Translations under genes and position numbers: made by a program | The notes under the pieces: generated by a model | Seen by the model: only the letters and a program-made list of their open reading frames with translations | What the model was told of the DNA's origin: nothing | Databases searched by the model: none | Source of the DNA: Clostridia bacterium | GTDB lineage: Bacteria; Bacillota; Clostridia; DUPQ01 | Direction of reading: 5' to 3' | DNA: 8,439 nt | NCBI GenBank assembly: GCA_030592085.1 | Contig: JAUUZV010000103.1 | Coordinates: 1 to 8,439, forward strand | Shown here: piece by piece, positions 1 to 5,524 of the stretch | Layout: the number at the start of each line of letters is the position of its first letter | Position numbering within the stretch: position 1 is the first letter of the stretch

Positions 1-1
1 A

Positions 2-1117
2 AAAATTAGGGGAATAATAAAAAAATATGAAACAAATGATTTAGAATATAATATTATGAGTTTAGTATTGTTATCTATGGGTGGAATGAGTATTTTCTCT
101 ATTATTATTAACACAATTATTGGCTATCCATTCATAGTATCGATTAAATGGGTTTTCTTGTTAGTATATTCTGTTTTTTCACTAATTGCAGTCTTAAAAA
201 AATCACGAATGAAATGGATAAAATATGCAACACTAATATTACTGTGTTTTGTTTTAATTCCATTTACTTGGTTTACAACAGGAGGTAGTGAAAATGTCAC
301 TTTGCTTTATTCAACTATTTTACTAGTAGTAGTATCAGTTGTTTTAAGAGGTACTCAAAAGGTGATACTTGTGACATTGTTTATTGTGGAAATTGAAGTT
401 CTTCTTTTATTAGAACATTTTTCTCCTTCCATGTTTTCTACAGTTGGAAGGCAAACTCTTTTTATTGACAGTATGATTCAACTTCCAATTATAATAGTGA
501 TTATTTCATATCTTGTATCCAAAGTTATTAGAATGTATAAAAAACAACAACATATGATTAAGTTATATAACAAAAGGTTAGCTAAGATATCGCTAACTGA
601 TGAACTATCAAAAGTACATAATAGACGAAGTATTCTAACAATTCTAGAAGAAAACTTTCAAAAAGCTAAAGAGGGAAAACAGGAATTACAAATTCTCCTA
701 ATCGATATTGATAACTTTAAAGAAATAAATGATAAATATGGACATCAAGCGGGAGATAATGTTATTTCTTCTATGTGTCAAGAAATAAGAAGTATAATTT
801 ATAGAGAAGGAATAATTGGCAGATACGGTGGCGATGAATTTTTAATAATCTTTAATGATATTTCTTTTGATCAAGCAAAAGTTTATGCAGATAAACTTCA
901 GCAAACTATTTCAAGTAGAAAAATTGAAGGAATTAGTTTTTCTATTAGTGGTGGATTAGTAAATTATGAAAATGAAAACGATATAAAACAATTAATATAT
1001 AAAGCAGATATTTTGCTATTTGAAGCTAAAAAAATGGGGAAAAATATGATTAGAATTATTGATTACTCTACAAATCCTAAACAATTATCTATACTTGAAA
1101 AAACGAGTGAAAAATAA
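2..1117 (+). CDS. Membrane-bound GGDEF diguanylate cyclase (5' end probably outside window)
   Basis: Likely makes cyclic di-GMP from two GTP at the inner face of the membrane. Numbering from the ATG at 56, hydrophobic segments lie near residues 3-24, 31-46, 57-74, 83-97, 102-119 and 141-158. A short basic linker follows, then a GGDEF domain at about 178-336. Seen there: TDELSKVHNRR (181-191), the metal-binding DIDNFKEIND block (D217), GH at 229-230, and the signature GRYGGDEF with GGDEF at 258-262. The catalytic residues are all present, so it should be active. The inhibitory I-site RxxD expected just before GGDEF is absent (Y and G occupy the R and D positions). The ATG at 56 has no Shine-Dalgarno site, and the frame is open back to base 2 with plausible codons (KKYETNDLEYNI before the Met). 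I therefore infer that the gene begins left of the window. The signal sensed by the membrane part is unknown. Confidence 0.93.
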   Translation, partial: KIRGIIKKYETNDLEYNIMSLVLLSMGGMSIFSIIINTIIGYPFIVSIKWVFLLVYSVFSLIAVLKKSRMKWIKYATLILLCFVLIPFTWFTTGGSENVTLLYSTILLVVVSVVLRGTQKVILVTLFIVEIEVLLLLEHFSPSMFSTVGRQTLFIDSMIQLPIIIVIISYLVSKVIRMYKKQQHMIKLYNKRLAKISLTDELSKVHNRRSILTILEENFQKAKEGKQELQILLIDIDNFKEINDKYGHQAGDNVISSMCQEIRSIIYREGIIGRYGGDEFLIIFNDISFDQAKVYADKLQQTISSRKIEGISFSISGGLVNYENENDIKQLIYKADILLFEAKKMGKNMIRIIDYSTNPKQLSILEKTSEK

Positions 1118-1127
1118 AGTAGATTGA

Positions 1128-1880
1128 TTATAATTCTTTTTCAAGCATATCTATCCAATCATCTAATGAATAAACAAATCCATTCTTTAAAGACGTTAAC
1201 CACAAACCATATTCCTTATGATTTTGCATTTTACAAGATTGCTTATTTTCAACAGCCGTTACACATTCTTTTATTGTGGAACAAATAAAACCTCTAGTTG
1301 CCATTTCATTCATATTTCCAGGAGAAAATTGTAAACACCAATTAATAGCGAAACCAACATATACAAGATGGTTAATATTATCTTGTAAACATAATGTATG
1401 AAGTTGCTCACCATTGTATACTACAGGTTCAAAATCATTTATTAACAATGGAGTTCGCCCTTTTTTTGAAATGTCTTCTATGTTGTGATTACCTGGAAAT
1501 ATATTGTTTTGTTTAAAAGAAGTTAATTCTTTATATGTATTATCTTTGTTAGGAGATGGTAATTTAGTTATCGGTATGTGTAATTCATCTGCTATATGAT
1601 AAATTTTTATTTTATTATTTCTACATGAGTTTAATAACTTTGGTAATTGGTTATTAATAATTTCTTGCGCTCGCTTTAGATATTCTACTGCTCTATAACT
1701 TCCTGGGTAATATTTAATATTGCCAGGATCCCAAGCATGCATTAATACAATTGCTGTTTTTTCAAGATTAATGGGTAATAATTGTTTTTGCCATCCACCA
1801 TAACCTTCACCTGGACACTTAAGTGAATAATCAGCATCAAATTGTTGATAATATTCTGTTGGAATTTGACGTATTTTCAT
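1128..1880 (-). CDS. Isochorismatase-like cysteine hydrolase, atypical catalytic residues
   Basis: A 250-residue protein with the isochorismatase-like fold pattern: a first strand and turn KTAIVLMHAWDPG (41-53), a helix and second strand KIKIYHIADE (90-99), then HLVYVGFAINWC (171-182) followed by EMATRGF (192-198). C182 falls where the family's nucleophilic cysteine lies, before the cis-peptide helix. The usual first-strand aspartate (as in VIDMQ) is replaced by H48, with W50 and D51 next to it, and I cannot place the usual catalytic lysine confidently. It is therefore a divergent subgroup with unknown substrate; isochorismate or nicotinamide hydrolysis should not be assumed. No signal peptide is seen, so it is probably cytoplasmic. 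It is divergent from the URO-D-like gene with 33 bp between starts and ends 10 bp from the cyclase stop. The ATG has only a weak GGTGAT upstream. Family assignment is fair; function is unknown. Confidence 0.75.
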   Translation of the reverse strand: MKIRQIPTEYYQQFDADYSLKCPGEGYGGWQKQLLPINLEKTAIVLMHAWDPGNIKYYPGSYRAVEYLKRAQEIINNQLPKLLNSCRNNKIKIYHIADELHIPITKLPSPNKDNTYKELTSFKQNNIFPGNHNIEDISKKGRTPLLINDFEPVVYNGEQLHTLCLQDNINHLVYVGFAINWCLQFSPGNMNEMATRGFICSTIKECVTAVENKQSCKMQNHKEYGLWLTSLKNGFVYSLDDWIDMLEKEL

Positions 1881-1894
1881 AGTATGATTATATC
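1866..1894 (+). promoter_or_regulatory. Putative promoter of the URO-D-like gene
   Basis: TTGACG at 1866-1871 and TATATC at 1889-1894 are separated by 17 bp, matching the sigma-70/sigma-A pattern at 5 of 6 and 4 of 6 positions. The -35 box lies inside the first codons of the opposite gene. Transcription would start near 1901, giving a leader of only about 13-16 bases that just includes the Shine-Dalgarno site. This is sequence matching only, in AT-rich DNA. Confidence 0.45.
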
Positions 1895-1895
1895 A
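1887..1895 (-). promoter_or_regulatory. Putative extended -10 box of the isochorismatase-like gene
   Basis: Read on the minus strand this is TGATATAAT, a perfect extended -10 (TGn plus TATAAT). No convincing -35 box is seen upstream, as is usual for extended -10 promoters. It ends 6 bases before the ATG, so transcription would begin at or beside the start codon and the message would be nearly leaderless. It overlaps the -10 box of the opposite promoter. Confidence 0.4.
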
Positions 1896-1903
1896 CCAAT
1901 GAA

Positions 1904-1908
1904 AGGGG
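1904..1908 (+). promoter_or_regulatory. Shine-Dalgarno site of the URO-D-like gene
   Basis: AGGGG within gaaagggg lies 5 bases before the ATG at 1914 and 8 bases before the ATG at 1917. The spacing favours the second ATG as the real start. An in-frame TAG at 1911-1913 rules out any earlier start. Confidence 0.65.
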
Positions 1909-1913
1909 CATAG

Positions 1914-3053
1914 ATGATGAAATCAAAAGACAAGTTATTACAAGCAATAAAAGGGGAAAGCATTGGAAAAATTCCACTTAGTATATATTTTAATAAAAAT
2001 CTTAGAACTCCAAATTATGATTTAACTACTTTAGAACAAACTGTTAAAGCCTATCTATCACTAGGTTGTGAACCTGTGATTGATGTTTTAATGCCACAAC
2101 CTGAATTACATCCAGATGTAAAAGTAAAGATATATGAAGAGTTTCCTAAAAATGAAAAATATCCAATTATATATAAAGAGTATCACACACCTGCTGGTTT
2201 ACTAAGACAAGGAGAAAGAAAAACACCTGACTGGCCATTTGGTAGGGACATCCCACATCCTGGAAATGACCAAACTGCGTCTAATATTTATGAACCACTA
2301 ATTAAAGATGACAAAGATGTGGATAAATTATCATTTTTATGGCAAAAACCATCTAGTGAACAAATAGAGCAAGTACGCAAAAAAAATGAAGAAAAATTTG
2401 TGATTGCTAATAAATATGGTGTTTTAACTAGAGCTACTGTTGGTCAAGGTCTTGCTACACCAATGTCTTTTATAGGGGCTCAGAATTTAGTATATTTTTC
2501 ATATGATGAAAAAGAAGCTTTTCATAAATTAGCACTAATGGAAAAAGATGTGGTTTTTGAGAGAATTAAAATTGCCAAAGATTATGGAGTAGATTTATTA
2601 AAACGTTTTGGTGGATACGAACAAACTAACTTTTTTACACCTACACAATACGATGATCATGTTGTTGATTATCTTAAAGAAACTGTAAAAGAAGCACATA
2701 AGTATGATTTGCCAATATATTATCGTGTAGTAACAGGAATGAAACCACTACTATCAAGAATTACTTCATTAGGGTTTGATATTGTAGAAGGCTTTGAACC
2801 AGAACTCTCAGACTGCTCGAATCAAGATATTCATGATGCTTTTAAAGATAAAACATGTGTTTGGACAGGAGTTAGTTCTCCTATTTGTTTAGGACATAGT
2901 GATGATAAAAAAGTTAGACAAGCAGTAAGAGAATGTATGGAAATATTTAGTGATACTCCATTTATATTAGGAGTAACAAATAGTATAAGAAATCATTGGT
3001 CATTTGATAATACTTTGGCTTTAGTTGATGAATATAAAAAGCTAATTAGATAG
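1914..3053 (+). CDS. Uroporphyrinogen decarboxylase (URO-D) superfamily protein
   Basis: A 379-residue protein, about the usual length for URO-D/MtaA-like TIM-barrel proteins. Recognisable parts are an N-terminal SKDKLLQAIKGE helix (4-15), a central KDYGVDLLKRFGGY strand (222-235), TPTQYDDHVVDYLKETVKEAH (242-262), LGFDIVEGFEPE (286-297) and a closing GVTNSIRNHWSFDNTLALVDEYKKL (353-377). It lacks the RQAGR-type motif of true heme-pathway HemE. The strand that carries the zinc-binding His and Cys in corrinoid methyltransferases of the family (H-x-C-x-G) reads YRVVTGM here (270-276), with neither residue. It is therefore probably neither HemE nor a standard MtaA/CmuA methyltransferase, and its substrate is unknown. 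It is divergent from an isochorismatase-like hydrolase with which it may share a pathway. The start may be the ATG at 1914 or, better spaced from the ribosome site, at 1917. Its 3' end overlaps the vanW-like gene by 12 bp. Confidence 0.8.
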   Translation: MMKSKDKLLQAIKGESIGKIPLSIYFNKNLRTPNYDLTTLEQTVKAYLSLGCEPVIDVLMPQPELHPDVKVKIYEEFPKNEKYPIIYKEYHTPAGLLRQGERKTPDWPFGRDIPHPGNDQTASNIYEPLIKDDKDVDKLSFLWQKPSSEQIEQVRKKNEEKFVIANKYGVLTRATVGQGLATPMSFIGAQNLVYFSYDEKEAFHKLALMEKDVVFERIKIAKDYGVDLLKRFGGYEQTNFFTPTQYDDHVVDYLKETVKEAHKYDLPIYYRVVTGMKPLLSRITSLGFDIVEGFEPELSDCSNQDIHDAFKDKTCVWTGVSSPICLGHSDDKKVRQAVRECMEIFSDTPFILGVTNSIRNHWSFDNTLALVDEYKKLIR

Positions 3054-4682
3054 AACTTCTTCATCAACAGGTGATATGCCACCATGTATTTCTATTTGAG
3101 TGTAAGGTCGATAGTAACTATCTGATACCTTTTCTTCTCCAATTTTTACTTCTTGGTTATATATTTCTCTATATGTAATAATATGATATCCTAATTTACC
3201 ATATTGAGTAATTTCAATATAATCATCAGGTTTAGTTTCATCATATTCAATCTCTATAACAAAAGGGCGTTCTTCAATAATTTCTTGATAATAGGTATAA
3301 GATATATTCGTTGTCTCATCAGTACCAATAAAGGTAAAGGTAATTGCTTGAGAAGTAATCTCTTCATCCTCGTCCTCTTCATCGATTCTTACATCATTAA
3401 CTTCTACTTGTATTTTTAGAGGCCAAGAGGTTGAATTAACAAATTCAAAGTCCTTTGTTCCATATGAAACTGCAGCGTCTTGTCCAAGAGGTACATATCC
3501 TACTGTAAATTGGTGATTGCTCCTATATATAATATCTAAGTTATAATCAAGTACTGCATTATATAAAGTAGATGATACTTGACATATACCACCACCAATA
3601 CCATCTATTATTTCTCCATTGGAATATACGTGTGCTACCTGATAACCTTTTTCAGCACTTCTCTCACCAACTACTTCATTAAAAGAGAACATTTCACCTG
3701 GTGCTAAAACTAAACCATTTATTTCACTTGCTGCTAAAGCAATATTAATACTTCTATTAAAACTATTTTCGCTTACAATTGAAAAAATAGTTTCATAGAT
3801 AGCTAATTCATCTTTAAACAATTTTTCTTGTAATTCACTTGCATAAATAGTTGGATTAACAGATTCAATAACAACTGTGAAATCGTTATATTTTGTAAGC
3901 AATTCAGCAACATACTTTTTATTAACTGTCTGTCCATATTTTTCTTTTACTATTGAAACATTATTTTCATTATATGTATAAAAAGCATTAATAGCATCGC
4001 TATGCACTAAATTATAAATTCTTTTTGAAGTAATTATAAAAGGAAATTGTTCCGTATTTTCTATTTTTATTATTGAACTATCTAATGAATGAATGTGTTG
4101 TTCTATACTTTTAATTAATGGTTGCTCTACTATCTTTATTTCACTGCTTCCAACATGAATAATAACTCGATCAGGATAAACATCTATAAAGCTATTATCA
4201 ATCTCTCGTTCTATATCATTCTTTAAAAGTCTTACTATTTCAGTAATTTTTGTATGATCATAACTTGTGATTGAAGAATAATATACTGGAGTGGATTTTA
4301 TTAAATAATTAATAACACGTTGTAGTTTGTTTCCAACTCTACCTAATTGATAGGCATTATTAATAGCTAATTCATTATCATATGTATATGAAGTATCAGC
4401 TAATACAAAAGTTCGCTCATAATCACCCCATATAAAATTAAGAGGAATATTGTCATATATATCACTATTATAGTTATATACTTTACTAGTAGCTTGTTCT
4501 TTTGTTAAACCGCCAACGTAGACATTATCAACATAAACATGATCCCTTATTGTATCGTCTGCTAATTTTTTATCTATATAAGATAAACCAAAATAGCTTA
4601 CAATACATAATGTAACTATTACAAGAATTAATATAATTCCTGTAATGTTTCCTTTTTTAATGTTTTTAACCCTAGTTTTCAA
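3042..4682 (-). CDS. Membrane-anchored VanW-family protein with degenerate G5-like C-terminus
   Basis: A 546-residue envelope protein. A basic N-terminus is followed by one membrane segment (about 13-36, GIILILVIVTLCIVSYFGLSY), so the rest should lie outside the membrane. VYVGGLTKEQA (54-64) opens a region like the putative peptidoglycan-binding repeats (PF12229 type) that precede VanW domains, to about residue 280. The VanW domain spans about 310-425, with LAPGEMFSFNEVVGERS (326-342) and the hallmark GIGGGICQVSSTLYNA (361-376). An acidic patch DEEDEDEE follows (434-441). The C-terminus, about 470-535, resembles a G5 domain (GKLGYHIITYREIY ... HGG). VanW domains occur in some glycopeptide-resistance clusters, but no other van genes are here and resistance should not be inferred; the molecular role is unknown. 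The start is TTG: a strong tAGGAG site lies 7 bases upstream and an in-frame TAG at 4704-4706 blocks earlier starts. Confidence 0.92.
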   Translation of the reverse strand: MKTRVKNIKKGNITGIILILVIVTLCIVSYFGLSYIDKKLADDTIRDHVYVDNVYVGGLTKEQATSKVYNYNSDIYDNIPLNFIWGDYERTFVLADTSYTYDNELAINNAYQLGRVGNKLQRVINYLIKSTPVYYSSITSYDHTKITEIVRLLKNDIEREIDNSFIDVYPDRVIIHVGSSEIKIVEQPLIKSIEQHIHSLDSSIIKIENTEQFPFIITSKRIYNLVHSDAINAFYTYNENNVSIVKEKYGQTVNKKYVAELLTKYNDFTVVIESVNPTIYASELQEKLFKDELAIYETIFSIVSENSFNRSINIALAASEINGLVLAPGEMFSFNEVVGERSAEKGYQVAHVYSNGEIIDGIGGGICQVSSTLYNAVLDYNLDIIYRSNHQFTVGYVPLGQDAAVSYGTKDFEFVNSTSWPLKIQVEVNDVRIDEEDEDEEITSQAITFTFIGTDETTNISYTYYQEIIEERPFVIEIEYDETKPDDYIEITQYGKLGYHIITYREIYNQEVKIGEEKVSDSYYRPYTQIEIHGGISPVDEEVLSN

Positions 4683-4700
4683 TAATATACTCCTACATTT

Positions 4701-4729
4701 TTGCTAATTATTAAAGGTTATTATACAAT
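4701..4729 (+). promoter_or_regulatory. Putative promoter of the Nudix gene
   Basis: TTGCTA at 4701-4706 and TACAAT at 4724-4729 are spaced by 17 bp, matching sigma-A boxes at 4 of 6 and 5 of 6 positions. The -10 box overlaps the opposing vanW -10 box. If this promoter is real, translation cannot start at the TTG at 4701, which supports the ATG at 4770. Confidence 0.45.
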
Positions 4730-4749
4730 AGAATACCTTAAAAAAACAA
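4720..4749 (-). promoter_or_regulatory. Putative promoter of the vanW-like gene
   Basis: On the minus strand, TTGTTT (plus 4744-4749) and a perfect TATAAT (plus 4720-4725) are 18 bp apart. The -35 box matches at only 3 of 6 positions. Transcription would start near 4713, giving a leader of about 30 bases that holds the tAGGAG ribosome site at plus 4690-4695. Confidence 0.45.
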
Positions 4750-4769
4750 CAGTTAAACGGAAGAATAAT

Positions 4770-5357
4770 ATGAATGATTTTAATAAAAAAGAATTTTCTA
4801 AATTATGCCAGAAATATTCAGGTTCTCATATAATACAAAAAAAAGAATTACGTCTTGAAAGCAAGAAATATTTTTTATCTTTGACTAACAGTATAAACAA
4901 TGATAGACGTGGAGAAGTGGTTTTTTGTGTTATAAAAGACAAAAAGATTATTACAATAAGAAGTAGCGAATATCCAAAAGGTGTATTTAGAATACCTACA
5001 GGTGGAATAAATTATGGTGAAGATATTGAACAAGCAGTTATTAGAGAAGTTATGGAAGAACTTGGAGTACAAACTAATATAACCTCCTTTGAAGGAGTTA
5101 TAAAATGGACTTTTTCTCACAGAAAAAAACATGTTAATTTTTACTCATATTTATTCATATTAGAATATAAAAGTGGTACCTTATTAGTAGATGCTTTAGA
5201 AGATGAAGTGAGTGAAGTAAAGTTATGTACAAGTAAAGAACTTAATGGTATTTCAAACTACTTATTAACATTACAATCATTCTGGGATGACTGGGGACGA
5301 TTCAGATATGAAACTACAAATTTCGCCTATATATCATTAAATAAAAATAATAAATAA
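4770..5357 (+). CDS. Nudix hydrolase
   Basis: A 195-residue hydrolase expected to cleave a nucleoside diphosphate linked to another group, using divalent metal in the cytoplasm. The Nudix box G-x5-E-x7-REUxEExGU is complete at residues 78-100, ending REVMEELGV; the glutamates of this box bind the metals. It is preceded by a strand and turn VFRIPTGG, and the box sits in an otherwise ordinary single-domain layout with about 45 residues of unassigned N-terminal sequence. The substrate cannot be told from the box alone. I chose the ATG at 4770 because GGAAG at 4759-4763 lies 6 bases before it. The frame stays open to a TTG at 4701, which would add 23 residues (218 in all) but falls on the likely promoter -35 box. 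It is divergent from the vanW-like gene and followed by the regulatory gap of the PFOR gene; nothing ties it functionally to either. Confidence 0.92.
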   Translation: MNDFNKKEFSKLCQKYSGSHIIQKKELRLESKKYFLSLTNSINNDRRGEVVFCVIKDKKIITIRSSEYPKGVFRIPTGGINYGEDIEQAVIREVMEELGVQTNITSFEGVIKWTFSHRKKHVNFYSYLFILEYKSGTLLVDALEDEVSEVKLCTSKELNGISNYLLTLQSFWDDWGRFRYETTNFAYISLNKNNK

Positions 5358-5401
5358 TAAAACTTTGACCTTAGTTGAATTTGACTATTATTCTAGGTTA
5401 A

Positions 5402-5419
5402 TTGTGAAAATATTCACAC
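5402..5419. promoter_or_regulatory. Rex-type operator upstream of the PFOR gene
   Basis: TTGTGAA-AATA-TTCACAC is an inverted repeat matching the Gram-positive Rex consensus TTGTGAAnnnnTTCACAA at all fixed positions but the last. Rex represses fermentation and redox genes and is released by NADH, so a site before a pyruvate oxidoreductase fits well. The core TGTGA-n6-TCACA also fits a Crp/Fnr-family site, which cannot be excluded. It lies just upstream of the TATAAT at 5433, over the -35 region, where a bound repressor would block transcription. Confidence 0.7.
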
Positions 5420-5432
5420 TTTATAAATACTA

Positions 5433-5438
5433 TATAAT
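5433..5438 (+). promoter_or_regulatory. Putative -10 box of the PFOR gene
   Basis: A perfect TATAAT lies 86 bp before the start codon. The sequence 17 bp upstream (ATATTC at 5410-5415) is a poor -35 box and lies inside the Rex-type operator. A second candidate -10, TAAAAT at 5443-5448, is weaker. The predicted leader is about 80 bases. Confidence 0.45.
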
Positions 5439-5467
5439 ATGTTAAAATATCTTGTAGTTATTAATAG

Positions 5468-5491
5468 CGCTTATTTTATAAAACTTAAGCG
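5468..5491 (+). repeat. Inverted repeat in the PFOR leader
   Basis: CGCTTA at 5468-5473 and TAAGCG at 5486-5491 are perfect inverted arms around a 12-base AT-rich loop that itself contains TTTTATAAAA. No T-run follows, so it is not a typical intrinsic terminator. It could be a second operator or a weak leader hairpin. Function is not determined. Confidence 0.4.
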
Positions 5492-5512
5492 TAAAACATA
5501 GAATAAGATTAA

Positions 5513-5518
5513 AGGAGA
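5513..5518 (+). promoter_or_regulatory. Shine-Dalgarno site of the PFOR gene
   Basis: AGGAGA within aaaggagat lies 7 bases (counted from GGAG) before the ATG at 5525. It is a strong site that fixes the start and fits a highly expressed metabolic gene. Confidence 0.85.
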
Positions 5519-5524
5519 TTTACT

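Noticed and set aside
1108..1143. Possible terminator between the cyclase and hydrolase genes (TGAAAAA ... TTTTTCA)
   Set aside because: Seven mostly A-T pairs around a 22-base loop with no GC stem; too weak to call in AT-rich sequence.
1914..3053. Heme biosynthesis gene hemE
   Set aside because: The HemE N-terminal arginine motif is missing and no other heme genes are adjacent; only the superfamily fold is supported.
3204..3419. 71-codon open frame on the plus strand
   Set aside because: Lies wholly inside the vanW-like coding sequence on the opposite strand, has low-complexity hydrophobic and asparagine-rich content and no ribosome site.
3042..4682. Glycopeptide resistance locus
   Set aside because: Only a VanW-type domain is present; no ligase, dehydrogenase, dipeptidase or two-component genes lie nearby, and such domains are common in non-resistance proteins.
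4875..5132. 85-codon open frame on the minus strand
   Set aside because: Antisense to the Nudix gene, covering its conserved box; phenylalanine/serine/asparagine-rich composition typical of the reverse strand of AT-rich coding DNA.
5365..5394. Alternative promoter TTGACC-N18-TATTCT in the PFOR upstream gap
   Set aside because: Possible by matching, but the -10 box is weaker than TATAAT at 5433 and it lies upstream of the operator; not firm enough to list.
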